A DNA stretch of 64,000 nt from Aurantimicrobium sp. INA4 (GTDB taxonomy: Bacteria > Actinomycetota > Actinomycetes > Actinomycetales > Microbacteriaceae), in contig NZ_AP027040.1 in assembly GCF_027924525.1 (NCBI RefSeq), forward strand, positions 248,001 to 312,000, in the 5' to 3' direction. The position numbers and the translations under genes are program-made. Numbering within the stretch: position 1 is the first letter of the stretch; the number at the start of each line of letters is the position of its first letter. The notes beneath the pieces are model-generated. The model saw only the letters and a list, made by a program, of their open reading frames with translations, did not search any database and was not told the DNA's origin. This document shows positions 47,545-57,400 of this stretch, piece by piece.

Positions 47545-48172
47545 AGCTTTCCCTCAACTCACCGCGCTGCACCAAACCCTGGCTCTTGCCGCGCTGCATG
47601 AAATTACCACCCCAGAAAGCATTGGCGAACTTGAGGTGGAAACCATCGACCACGATGGCATTGCCACGCTGCAATACGCCTGCAAGCTTGATGGCTATCC
47701 CAACTGGCGTTGGAATGTGAGCCTGGCCACACTCGAAGGTGAAGACCCCACGGTGATGGAAGCAGAGCTTTTGCCTGCCGAGGGTGCACTTGTTGCCCCC
47801 GAGTGGATTCCATGGTCTGTGCGCCTTGCTGAATTCTTGGAAGCACAGAAGCAGGCTGCTGCTGCAGGTATTGAACTGGATGAGGAGCTCCCTGAAGGGC
47901 TGCTCGATCTGGCCGAGGGTGCGCTTGATGGCACTGTCCTCGATGACGAACTGGAAGATCTCAACGACAGTGATCACGGTGAGGATGACGAGGATGACGA
48001 TCTTGACGAGGACGATGACGACCTCGATGAGGACGACCTCGACGAAGATGACGAAGACGATGAGGATGATGACGAGGAAGACCTCGTCTCAGCTCCCACC
48101 CACGGTGGAGATATCGACGGAGTCGATATTGATGACCTCGATGACAGCGCGAACGCTGAGCACGAGGACTAG
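47528..48172 (+). CDS. DUF3027 protein with very acidic tail
   Basis: 214 residues. The N-terminal 110 residues (AALHEITTPESIGELEVET...YPNWRWNVSLATLEGEDPTVMEAELLP...APEWIPWSVRLAEF) match DUF3027. The C-terminal 80 residues are almost entirely Asp and Glu (for example DDEDDDLDEDDDDLDEDD). Such tails mimic nucleic acid or bind basic proteins; both are inference. The start may be ATG 47528 or ATG 47537, both inside the csp gene. It is convergent with serC, 6 bases apart. Confidence 0.85.
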   Translation: MTLMSKAFPQLTALHQTLALAALHEITTPESIGELEVETIDHDGIATLQYACKLDGYPNWRWNVSLATLEGEDPTVMEAELLPAEGALVAPEWIPWSVRLAEFLEAQKQAAAAGIELDEELPEGLLDLAEGALDGTVLDDELEDLNDSDHGEDDEDDDLDEDDDDLDEDDLDEDDEDDEDDDEEDLVSAPTHGGDIDGVDIDDLDDSANAEHED

Positions 48173-48178
48173 CTCACT

Positions 48179-49300
<1,122 letters not shown>

Positions 49301-49357
49301 CTAGGGTTTGGCCGAAGGCGATTTTTCCGGCGGAGCGTGCTCGGTAAAGTAGTGACT

Positions 49358-50056
49358 ATGACGGATCTGATCGACACCACCGAGATGTATCTGCGCACCA
49401 TCCTCGAACTCGAGGAAGAGAACATTGTTCCCATGCGTGCGCGCATCTCTGAGCGCGTGGGCCATTCTGGCCCCACTGTGTCTCAGACCGTGGCACGCAT
49501 GGAGCGTGACGGTTTAGTGCTCGTCTCTGATGATCGTCATCTTGAGCTCACCGATGAGGGGCGCTCAAAGGCTGTGCATGTGATGCGCAAGCACCGCCTT
49601 GCGGAACGTTTGCTCAGCGACATTATTGGCCTGGAGTGGGAATACGTTCACGACGAAGCCTGCCGCTGGGAACACGTGATGAGCGACAAGGTGGAGCGCC
49701 GCATTCTGGAGATGCTGGGCAACCCAACCCAATCTCCCTACGGCAACCCCATCCCAGGTTTGGATGAGTTAGGTCTCACTCCTGCTGAAGGCTTCCTCGA
49801 TGGCGTAGCTAATCTCTTGGATCTGCTGCAAGCCTCGGGAGAAGAAAGCACCGGTGTCGTTCGACGCTTGGGTGAACCTGCACAAATCAACCCTGAGTTG
49901 CTTCACGAGTTTGCTGAGGCAGGGTTGATTCCTGGCTCCACAATCTTCTTCACTCGTGACGGTGATCGGGTCCGTGTCCGGGCTGAGGGTTACACGGGTT
50001 CACTCGATTTACCCCTAGATGTTGCGGTTCACGTTTTCGTCGAACACAGCCTGTAG
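49358..50056 (+). CDS. dtxR: DtxR/IdeR-family iron-dependent repressor
   Basis: 232 residues. Winged-helix domain (DTTEMYLRTILELEEENIVPMRARISERVGHSGPTVSQTVARMERDGLV), metal and dimerisation domain (HDEACRWEHVMSDKVERRI, with the CxxEH metal ligands), and a C-terminal SH3-like domain (residues 150-232). It is full length like IdeR, so it should repress iron uptake when Fe(II) is plentiful. An iron box at 37348 is one possible target. The longer open frame from 49004 runs antisense inside serC and is not real. The ATG at 49358 has weak Shine-Dalgarno. Confidence 0.95.
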   Translation: MTDLIDTTEMYLRTILELEEENIVPMRARISERVGHSGPTVSQTVARMERDGLVLVSDDRHLELTDEGRSKAVHVMRKHRLAERLLSDIIGLEWEYVHDEACRWEHVMSDKVERRILEMLGNPTQSPYGNPIPGLDELGLTPAEGFLDGVANLLDLLQASGEESTGVVRRLGEPAQINPELLHEFAEAGLIPGSTIFFTRDGDRVRVRAEGYTGSLDLPLDVAVHVFVEHSL

Positions 50057-50077
50057 TAATTCACTGCGTTACCAATC

Positions 50078-50113
50078 TGTGACTTTGACGTGTCGCTGAT
50101 GTGACTTTGAGGT
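50078..50113 (+). promoter_or_regulatory. Pair of 14-mers spaced by two helical turns
   Basis: TGTGACTTTGACGT (50078) and TGTGACTTTGAGGT (50100) differ at one base and are 22 bp apart, on the same face of the helix. They lie in the promoter region of the NlpC/P60 gene, upstream of its structured leader. TTGACG inside the first copy resembles a -35. In other Actinobacteria MtrA controls such hydrolases through GTnAC-type repeats, so MtrA is a candidate. Confidence 0.5.
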
Positions 50114-50124
50114 CGTCCTCGCGT

Positions 50125-50272
50125 AGTCTGGGGAAGCTTTCACACCACAGTTAAGGTGCGGAAGATTCATAACGAGACGTCCCAACCCCCGTCTCTCGGT
50201 ATGAACAATGACGCGAATTTCGCATCGTGACGGGGTAAGAGACCTAGCTTGTTGGGGCGCCGGAGGTTCCAA
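50125..50272 (+). promoter_or_regulatory. Probable c-di-AMP (ydaO-yuaA) riboswitch
   Basis: A leader of about 150 bases with a long hairpin (TTCATA-CGAGACG with CGTCT-CG-TATGAA, about 50168-50207), a purine-rich GACGGGGTAAGAGACCTAGC block and the end CGCCGGAGG. Length, these blocks as I remember them in Actinobacteria, and an NlpC/P60 target fit the ydaO-yuaA class. GTTGG/CCAAC (50251-50273) places the Shine-Dalgarno GGAGG in a hairpin loop, a way to control translation. Confidence 0.5.
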
Positions 50273-50274
50273 CT

Positions 50275-51099
50275 TTGGCCGAATTAGGTAACGACAAAAT
50301 CATGTCGCGTCGAGCACGCAAGCTCGCAAATAAAAAAAGCTTTAAGAAAAGCGCTCGCAGCGCATTTACGTCCGTCAAGGAATCTGCCAGCTCTGCCATG
50401 GCAGTTGCATCTCAAGCTGTAACAAACAAAGACCCTCGTGAGTCTCGCGAGCGCCGTTCTTTCTCGAGTTCTGGATTATTCCGTGCGGGCGTCATGACTG
50501 TTGCTGCTGGAATAGTCGCAACAATTGCTATTCCTGCCTATGCGTTCAACCCTGAAACTCGTGATCAGGAACTGCTCCAAAACTCTGCCTCGACGGTGTA
50601 CCAGCGCAGCAGTGGGCAAGATGCTGAAGTTTCGGCAGAAGCTGCGTCAATTACTGCTGGCCGTGATGGCTACGCCATCACAGCAGCATCACGTGCGGCA
50701 ACGAATGTTTCTGGTGGCTCCTCCTATGCCTCAGTGATGGCTAATCCGCCAAACCCAAACTTCAGCCTGGCTGGCATCTTTGCTGAAGGTTTGAAGTACA
50801 TCGGAACTCCATACGTTTATGCCGGAAGCTCTCCAGCTGGATTCGACTGTTCTGGTTTCACGATGTACGTCTATGGAACCTTCGGTGTTTCTCTTCCCCA
50901 CAACTCGCAGTCTCAGGCAGCAATGGGAACCCCCATTTCTGAAGCGGACGCCCAGCCTGGCGACATTGTCTGGATGCCTGGCCACGTTGGTCTGTGGGGT
51001 GGCCCCGGAATGATTCTCGATGCACCCGTTCCTGGTGGAACTGTGCAACTGCGCAAGATCTGGACCTCTGATTACCGAATCATCCGCATAGGTATCTAA
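50275..51099 (+). CDS. NlpC/P60 (C40) cell-wall hydrolase
   Basis: 274 residues from a TTG start 8 bases after GGAGG. A basic cytoplasmic N-terminus (SRRARKLANKKSFKKSARS), a hydrophobic segment near residues 65-85 (signal or anchor), a low-complexity region, then a C40 peptidase domain: YIGTPYVYAGSSPAGFDCSGF with the catalytic Cys and MPGHVGLWGG with the His. It cleaves peptidoglycan stem peptides during growth or division. Its leader carries the probable riboswitch, as for related genes in other Actinobacteria. An ATG at 50302 would give a shorter form. Confidence 0.9.
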   Translation: MAELGNDKIMSRRARKLANKKSFKKSARSAFTSVKESASSAMAVASQAVTNKDPRESRERRSFSSSGLFRAGVMTVAAGIVATIAIPAYAFNPETRDQELLQNSASTVYQRSSGQDAEVSAEAASITAGRDGYAITAASRAATNVSGGSSYASVMANPPNPNFSLAGIFAEGLKYIGTPYVYAGSSPAGFDCSGFTMYVYGTFGVSLPHNSQSQAAMGTPISEADAQPGDIVWMPGHVGLWGGPGMILDAPVPGGTVQLRKIWTSDYRIIRIGI

Positions 51100-51209
51100 C
51101 TCCAGAACGTTTCGTGAACGCTGAATAACATTTCGGCGTGGCACTGGCCTGTGTTCTGGAAGAGGAATACTCTAACTCTCAAGCATCGTGAGAAATCGCG
51201 GAGGGTTAC

Positions 51210-51260
51210 ATGAAACTACACGACCGAATAGGCGGGCTCATACGAGCGCGTCTTCGCTAG
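51210..51260 (+). CDS. 16-residue peptide ORF (MKLHDRIGGLIRARLR)
   Basis: ATG 51210 is preceded by CGGAGGG, a strong Shine-Dalgarno, and the frame ends with TAG at 51258 after 16 codons. The peptide is basic, with four Arg and a short hydrophobic centre (IGGLI). A terminator begins at the stop codon. TACTCT at about 51163 could be a -10 element. It may be a leader peptide for attenuation ahead of the HNH gene or an independent micro-protein. Confidence 0.45.
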   Translation: MKLHDRIGGLIRARLR

Positions 51261-51297
51261 GGCATTGTCTGTATTGACGGTGCCCTTTTGTGTTTCT
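51259..51297 (+). terminator. Terminator overlapping the 16-codon ORF stop
   Basis: AGGGCA-TT-GTC pairs with GAC-GG-TGCCCT (51259-51269 with 51276-51286), followed by TTTTGTGTTTC, a good T tract. Confidence 0.75.
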
Positions 51298-51373
51298 TGA
51301 CCAACCACGGTTGATGCGACCATTCGGCAAGTAGCCTGCACGCCATGCAGGCCCCAACTCGAAAAGGCCCCAC

Positions 51374-51871
51374 ATGCGAACACTGGTACTCAACGCGGGA
51401 TATGAACCTCTTGCTATCGTGTCTTTCCGTCGAGCGCTCATGCTGGTCATGAGTCAGAAAGCGACCGTCCTGCGTGCCGACAGCGAGCATCCCGTCGAAG
51501 CCATCACGGCACGCTTCGATCGTCCTTCCGTCATTGTTCTTTCTCGCTATGTTCGTGTTCCCTATTCCCGCAGGGTTCCTCTGACCAGGCGCGGAGTACT
51601 GCGGCGTGACGGACATCACTGCGCCTACTGCGGCAAGAGCGCTAACACCATCGACCACGTGATTCCCAAATCACGCGGTGGGGCAGAGTCGTGGGAAAAC
51701 CTCGTGGCGTGCTGTTTCAAATGCAACAACATCAAGTCTGATCGCACCCCCCAAGAGATGGGGTGGCGTTTGCGCATTACCCCTCGGATGCCGGCTGGAC
51801 CAAGCTGGTTTGCCATGGGGCTTGAACACCGCGATACCGCATGGGATGACTACCTCGCCTCAGCTGCCTAG
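51374..51871 (+). CDS. HNH endonuclease family protein
   Basis: 165 residues. The HNH/beta-beta-alpha core is CAYCGKSANTIDHVIPKSRGGAESWENLVACCFKCNNIKSDR, with two CxxC zinc pairs and the catalytic IDHVIP His. The N-terminal VLNAGYEPLAIVSFRRALML and C-terminal PAGPSWFAMG are conserved in this actinobacterial subfamily, present as a single core gene. It may take part in DNA repair; evidence for the role is lacking. Confidence 0.9.
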   Translation: MRTLVLNAGYEPLAIVSFRRALMLVMSQKATVLRADSEHPVEAITARFDRPSVIVLSRYVRVPYSRRVPLTRRGVLRRDGHHCAYCGKSANTIDHVIPKSRGGAESWENLVACCFKCNNIKSDRTPQEMGWRLRITPRMPAGPSWFAMGLEHRDTAWDDYLASAA

Positions 51872-51900
51872 CTGGCTGCGGGTCGTAGAATGAGATACAC

Positions 51901-51972
51901 GCCTCTGTAGCTCAATGGAAGAGCACCTCCGTCCTAAGGAGTTGGTTGGGAGTTCGAGTCTCTTCAGGGGCA
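51901..51972 (+). tRNA. tRNA-Arg (anticodon CCT)
   Basis: 72-base cloverleaf: acceptor GCCTCTG/CAGGGGC, D arm GCTC/GAGC, anticodon arm CCTCC-GTCCTAA-GGAGT, T arm GGGAG-TTCGAGT-CTCTT. Anticodon CCT reads Arg AGG. There is a C-T mismatch at the base of the anticodon stem and two G-T pairs in the T stem. CCA not encoded. Confidence 0.93.
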
Positions 51973-52039
51973 CTCAATAAGGTCAGTTTTTCTCGCCGGA
52001 GAAAGCTGACCTTTTGTGTTGCGTGTGGAAAACAATATA

Positions 52040-52057
52040 TTCAGAATACGTTCTGAA
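52040..52057. repeat. Operator-like palindrome TTCAGAA-TACG-TTCTGAA
   Basis: Perfect 7-bp arms, 14 bases before the antitoxin ATG, in an AT-rich segment. The expected position for an autoregulatory toxin-antitoxin operator. Confidence 0.7.
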
Positions 52058-52070
52058 GTATGATGAGTAT

Positions 52071-52526
52071 ATGTCAGTCACTCTTGATCGCAAGGTTTTT
52101 CAATCTTCTGAGCTTTCCCGTCAACCCCTGCCCGTTTTCGAAGCAGCCACAGTAGAACCTGTTGAAATAACGCGCCGGGATGATGACACATTAGTGTTGA
52201 TGAGTAAGCGCGAAAACGATGCACGTGATCGGTTGCTCGAGTTAGCTGCCCAGATAATCGCCATTACTGTTGAGGACGACCCACGCCCGCTAGGGGAGAG
52301 GTGTGCTGATGTCTTCAATTGGATGTGGGCGTTAGATGCCGTGGATCGTGAGCAGTGTGCGCTGGATCTCATTCGTGCTTCTCGAGCATCTTTTGCTACG
52401 AAAAAGGCATACCTTGCCATGACTGAATTGGCTTCCTGGCAAGCAACAGCTGCTGCTTTGGCAGATGGCCTCACCAACCAGCCGATTCAATGGCTTGAAA
52501 TTAATGAGTCAGTCGAGAAGCCCTAG
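52071..52526 (+). CDS. Probable antitoxin of a type II toxin-antitoxin pair
   Basis: 151 residues. The N-terminal 60 residues (SVTLDRKVFQSSELSRQPLPVFEAATVEPVEITRRDDDTLVLMSKRE) resemble the Phd/YefM fold, in which the first part binds DNA and the segment after ITRR binds toxin. The C-terminal 90 residues are a longer helical region than in a minimal antitoxin. The toxin-like gene starts 2 bases after the stop. A palindrome sits at the promoter. I could not place the C-terminal region in a family. Confidence 0.7.
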   Translation: MSVTLDRKVFQSSELSRQPLPVFEAATVEPVEITRRDDDTLVLMSKRENDARDRLLELAAQIIAITVEDDPRPLGERCADVFNWMWALDAVDREQCALDLIRASRASFATKKAYLAMTELASWQATAAALADGLTNQPIQWLEINESVEKP

Positions 52527-52528
52527 AG

Positions 52529-52864
52529 ATGGCCATGGGAGAGAGGGTAGATCGGCCTCTCAAAAAATCTGAATTTCAGATTGTGTACGGATCCTCTGGT
52601 GCGAAAAAAGGCTGGAGAGATCTGCTCGCTACACAACGATCCCAGTTGGTAGATGCATGGAATTTACTCACAACTGACCCCATGGCTAACACTGCTCAGA
52701 TTCACCCGCTCAAAGGCAGTTTGGGGATCGTTACTCGTGGCGGGGTTGAACATGTTCAGCGCCAGTGTGAACTATCCCAAGGTGCGCGCATCTGGTTTTA
52801 CGTCGAAGGATCACAGGTGGTGATTGTGAAAGTTCACACTCACCATCCGAATCAAACAAAGTAG
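52529..52864 (+). CDS. Probable RelE/YoeB-like toxin
   Basis: 111 residues. FQIVYGSSGAKKGWRDLLATQRSQLVDAWNLLTTDP, HPLKGSLGIVTRGG, RIWFYVEGSQVVIVKVHTHHPNQTK gives the ParE/RelE order: helical hairpin, beta-strands with the basic patch, and a terminal strand with VHTHHPNQTK. Catalysis residues are not certain; a known actinobacterial subfamily with this terminal motif is annotated as toxin. Coupled to the antitoxin. Its last 54 bases overlap the convergent Cys-rich gene at 52811. Confidence 0.68.
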   Translation: MAMGERVDRPLKKSEFQIVYGSSGAKKGWRDLLATQRSQLVDAWNLLTTDPMANTAQIHPLKGSLGIVTRGGVEHVQRQCELSQGARIWFYVEGSQVVIVKVHTHHPNQTK

Positions 52865-53059
52865 TCGGTCTCTCCGGAGAATATCCAGAGACTGTCTCTT
52901 GTTCTTGCTGCCAAAGAGCTTGGCGAAGAATCCAGGTTCTGCTTCGTGACCTTGGCAGCGTTGGTTCTTGGGGATGCCACGCATCACTTGATCGACATGC
53001 TGGCCGCAACCAGCCCAGGTTGCTTTTCCGCACTTGCGGCAGCTGACTTCTCTACACAT
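52811..53059 (-). CDS. Small Cys/His-rich protein, unknown function
   Basis: 82 residues from an ATG at 53059 that has AAAGGAG 7 bases upstream. The first 38 residues are MCREVSCRKCGKATWAGCGQ and HVDQVMRGIPKNQRCQGH: CxxC at 7-10, CxxH at 18-21, CxxH at 35-38, a likely zinc or other metal site. The rest (FFAKLFGSKNKRQSLDILRRD...) is basic; its last 54 bases overlap the toxin gene, so the final part may be poorly constrained. I recall the N-terminal part as widespread in Actinobacteria. A perfect CsoR-type palindrome lies 27 bases upstream. Confidence 0.72.
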   Translation of the reverse strand: MCREVSCRKCGKATWAGCGQHVDQVMRGIPKNQRCQGHEAEPGFFAKLFGSKNKRQSLDILRRDRLLCLIRMVSVNFHNHHL

Positions 53060-53085
53060 TCGTGGCTCCTTTACGCCGTCATTAT

Positions 53086-53103
53086 TATACCCCCGGGGGT
53101 ATA
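53086..53103. promoter_or_regulatory. Perfect 18-bp palindrome TATACCCCCGGGGGTATA (CsoR/RcnR-type)
   Basis: TATA flanks and a C5G5 core match operators of the CsoR/RcnR/FrmR family, which respond to Cu, Ni, sulfur species or formaldehyde. It lies between the divergent Cys/His-rich gene (ATG 53059) and rlmN (ATG 53124). No csoR gene is in the window. Confidence 0.75.
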
Positions 53104-53123
53104 GCTCATGCCACACTTGATTC

Positions 53124-54353
53124 ATGACCGAAAAGCGTGGCGCCAGGAACCTGACCGTTCGCTCAGATGAGCGACCTCAGGTTCGTCCCACCCCCGAAGG
53201 GTGGACGCAGAATGTTGACGCTGAGGGTCGCCCTACACTTCAATTCGAGGCGCCCAAGCGTGGCGCTAAGCCGCCTGTTCACCTAGCTGACCTCACACCT
53301 GAGGAGCGCAAAGCTCAAGTTACAGAACTAGGTCTTCCTGGCTTTCGTGCCAAGCAGATCAGCACGCACTACTTCTCTCACTACACGAGTGACCCCGAGA
53401 AGATGACCGACCTGCCTGCGGCAGGACGTGCTGAGTTAGTGGAGTCACTGCTGCCCCCGCTGATGACTGAGGTCAAGCGACTGAGCACCGATAACGGCGA
53501 CACGATCAAGTTTTTGTGGCGATTGTTTGACGGGGCTCTCGTTGAGTCTGTGCTCATGCGCTATCCCGGACGCATCACGCTGTGTGTGTCTTCCCAAGCA
53601 GGCTGCGGCATGAACTGCCCATTCTGTGCAACAGGCCAGGCAGGTTTGACACGCAATATGTCGGCCGCAGAAATTGTGGACCAGGTCGTCCGCGCTAATG
53701 CTGTGATTGCCGCTGGTGAGCTTGGTGGTAAGCGCCGATCTGACGAAGGCCAGCCTGAACGCGTGAGCAACATTGTGTTTATGGGCATGGGTGAGCCATT
53801 GGCCAATTACAACCGACTCATGACGGCGGTGCGCACTATGCTGGCACCGCAACCAGAGGGCTTGGGTATGTCAGCGCGTCACATCACCGTCTCTTCAGTG
53901 GGACTTGCCCCCGCTATTCATAAGCTGGCAGACGAAGGTCTGCAACTAACTTTTGCGCTCTCCCTGCACGCACCCGATGACGAACTGCGTGATGAGCTCA
54001 TCCCGGTGAATTCACGCTGGAAAGTCGATGAAGCACTAGATGCTGCCTATGCCTATTACGAAAAGACAGGTCGTCGCGTTTCCATCGAATACGCACTCAT
54101 CAAAGACATGAACGACCACGCCTGGCGCGCCGATCTTCTCGCAGAGAAGCTCAATGCGCGCGGACGTGGCTGGGTTCACGTCAACCCCATCCCGCTCAAT
54201 CCCACCCCGGGATCCATCTGGACTTCGTCAGAACCGTCGATTATGCGTGAATTTGTTCGACGTCTTGAAGAGCGTGGTATTCCCACCACGCTTCGAGACA
54301 CTCGAGGTAAAGAAATTGACGGGGCCTGCGGGCAATTAGCGGCAGCTGACTAA
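53124..54353 (+). CDS. rlmN: 23S rRNA (adenine-2503-C2) methyltransferase
   Basis: 409 residues. Radical SAM motif [18 protein letters not shown] with CxxxCxxC; N-terminal [57 protein letters not shown] [13 protein letters not shown]; and C-terminal ACGQLAA with the methyl-accepting Cys. It methylates A2503 of 23S rRNA and tRNA A37. The N-terminal extension of 40 residues is typical of Actinobacteria. The start is close to the palindrome at 53086. Confidence 0.95.
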   Translation: MTEKRGARNLTVRSDERPQVRPTPEGWTQNVDAEGRPTLQFEAPKRGAKPPVHLADLTPEERKAQVTELGLPGFRAKQISTHYFSHYTSDPEKMTDLPAAGRAELVESLLPPLMTEVKRLSTDNGDTIKFLWRLFDGALVESVLMRYPGRITLCVSSQAGCGMNCPFCATGQAGLTRNMSAAEIVDQVVRANAVIAAGELGGKRRSDEGQPERVSNIVFMGMGEPLANYNRLMTAVRTMLAPQPEGLGMSARHITVSSVGLAPAIHKLADEGLQLTFALSLHAPDDELRDELIPVNSRWKVDEALDAAYAYYEKTGRRVSIEYALIKDMNDHAWRADLLAEKLNARGRGWVHVNPIPLNPTPGSIWTSSEPSIMREFVRRLEERGIPTTLRDTRGKEIDGACGQLAAAD

Positions 54354-54422
54354 ACGCTCCAAAGGTGCCAAAAATAGGTGTCACTACAGGGATTCTTCCC
54401 CCTGCAGACATAGTGTTTTGAT

Positions 54423-57400
54423 GTGTGGCCACGGAATCGACGCTCTGACGACGAGTCGTTAGAACCAGAAGAGACTGCCTCGAATATTGGCGAGCAGATC
54501 TCTCTCGATGACGACCCATTTCCTGAGCTCTCTGCCGAGAAAGATGAAGCAGTAGATCTGCTTGCTCCCACCGCCGGCAGCCTCAACTCCGCACTCTCCA
54601 ACATCAATGTTGCTGAGCCAGTGTGGAACCAGTGGCGTGAAGAACTTTCCGTGGTTGGTGGTACCTCACCACTGATTCAATTTGTGGACACTCCCCGCAC
54701 CAGGATTGAACTCACCTCGATTCACCCTGGCGGTTTGCCCTCATTTATTTCTGGCAAGCCCACCTTGCTCTCTAGTTTGATTCGCGAAGAGTTTGCTCTG
54801 CGTAACGCCAGATTGGCTGCGGCTGCCGTGACGGCTAAGTGCACCGAACTGCGTTCCATGCGCAGTATCGAATCTGTCTATTTGGCCCTCGGCATTGCTA
54901 AGTGGACGTTCCAAGACCGCGAGTATTGTGGCCCAGTCTTGCTGCGCCCAATGACTTTGCGTCGCTATGGCAAAGATTTTGAACTCAAACTCAGTGGCCA
55001 GCCTTTCCTGAACCCACAACTAGCCCGCGCTCTAGAGAGCCAATTGGGCATTGCCTTAGATGCGGACTCTTTTGTTGCGTTGGCAAACCTTGATGGCATG
55101 TTCAACCCGCTGCCGGTGATGGAGCGCCTTCGTGGATTGACCCAACATGTCCCCAGTTTCGAGGTCGAGCCTCGACTGGTTGCCTCGAGCTTTGCTGATC
55201 TTTCTGCTGCGATGGTTGCTGACGTTCGTGACCTGGCACACCCCATCTTGGATGCATTAGCCGGCAACATCACCGCCCGCACTCGTTTGACTGAAAGCCA
55301 CAAAGAAGCTGTGGTCATTGGTCAGGATGAGCGTCCCCCAGCAACTGACACACTCCTTCTTGATGCTGATTCAGAACAAGAAAGCATCGTGGCAGAAATT
55401 GCTGCCGGTAATTCCCTGGTGGTCAAAACTCTTCCAGGAACTGGTGGAACCCAAACAATTGTGAACGCCATCGGTGTTCTCACTGCTGCCCACAAGCGTG
55501 TTCTGGTGGTGGGTGCTCGCCGGTCGAGCCTGGACTCAATTCACCACCGCCTGGCACAAGTCGGCCTAGAGGGTCTCACCGTTTCTCCACGCACCCTGCG
55601 TCGCGATCTCATCAACGCCATCTTGCGCAATGAGAAAGCAACCCGCCCTAACGTCACCGACGTCGACGACGCCCTGCTTCGATTGCGCAAGGTTCTGCTG
55701 GACTACCGCGGTTCACTCACTCGTCAAGACGAGGTGTTGGGTGTCTCGGTATTGGATGCCCTCGAGCAACTTTCCCATCTGAGCCTGTTGCCCACGCCAC
55801 CGTCCACCACCGCACGCCTGCCACGCCGCGCAATTGAAGGACTGGCTAACTCCAGGCCTGAAGCAGCAGCAAGTCTCATCAAGGCGGCAGCGCTCGGTGA
55901 ATTCCGTTACGGCCCAGATGACTCACCCTGGTACGGTGCAAACTTCCCCACCGCAGAAGAGACCACCGCAGCACACGAGCAGGCGAAGCGCCTTCACCAA
56001 ACTGAGCTTCCCAAGCTGCTGGAGCGTGCAGAGGAAGTCTTTGGCCGCACCAAGATGCGTCCCTTCGAGAACCTCGAAGAACTCGGCATCTACATCACCT
56101 TGCTGGTTGATATTCGCGAGACGCTCGATAAGTTCTTGCCCTCGGTTTATGACCGCCCACTGACCGAACTCATTACCGCGACCTCTGGCCGCGGAAGTGG
56201 CATGAGCGGTGGAGATCGCCGTCGTCTGAAAAAGCTTGCCTACGAATATGTGCGCCCTGGAGCAAACGTTCCCGACATGCATGAGGCACTCATCGAGATT
56301 CAACAGCAGCGCGTGCTCTGGCAGCGCTATGTTGTGGCCGGCGCTGTTCCTGAGGTTCCTGTTGGTATTGCAGACCTGCAAAGCGCCTACGACAAGGTGG
56401 TTGCTGAGCTTGTTGTTCTTGATATTGCGCTGGGACTCAACGGTACTGACCAGTCTTTCCTCAAGCTTCCTATCGCTGCACTGACCAACAAAGTTTCAGG
56501 TTTGGCAGCAGAGTCGGAAGTTCTCAATAACTTGCAAGAGCGCACCGCGCTCTTAGCTCACCTGCGTGAGCTTGACCTGGATGTTCTTCTTGCAGACCTA
56601 TCTGCACGTCACGTTCCCGAAGAGGAAGTCGCAGACGAACTCGAACTCGCCTGGTGGCAATCAGTTCTCGAGGGAATGCTCACTTCGGACAAGGCACTGC
56701 TCGGTGCCAACACGAGCATCTTGGATCGTCTCGAATCAGACTTCCGTCTCGTTGACGATGCTCACGCCTCGGCAAATGGTGGACTCCTCGCTGCTCGTTT
56801 AGCTGAACTATGGAAGATCGGCTTGGTTGATCTTCCCGATGAAGCAGAACGTTTACGTCAGGCTTTGCGTGGTGACTACCTCAGCCCCCAACAACTTGTT
56901 GAGCTTGCTCCACGCTTAGCTAAGTCGATTGCGCCAGTGTGGTTGTGCTCACCCTATGAGGCCCACCTCATTCCCGACACTGTTGGCTTTGATGCCGTGT
57001 TCCTCGTTGATGCCGGTGCAACCACGGTTGCCGAGAACGCTGGCGCGATTCGTCGCGGCAGCAGTGTTGTGGTCTTTGGTGATCCTGTTACTCAGACTCC
57101 CTCACGTTTCGAAACTGGTATGGGGGAATTTGAAAACCCACTTGCGCCGGTGACCGATGCCGACGCCTGGCACAGTAAATCTGCTCTGGCACAGTTCAGC
57201 GGCATACTGCCAGCACGCACACTCACCAAGAGTTACCGTGCCGGTGGTGAAGATCTGGCAGATGTTGTTAACCGCCGCTTCTATGGTGGAAAGATTTCCT
57301 CCCTGCCCTGGGCGGGAACATTCCTGGGTCACTCAAGTCTGCGCCTGCACTACATCGCCGACGGAACAGGCATGCCAGACTCTGCCACCGGTGCAGTGGA

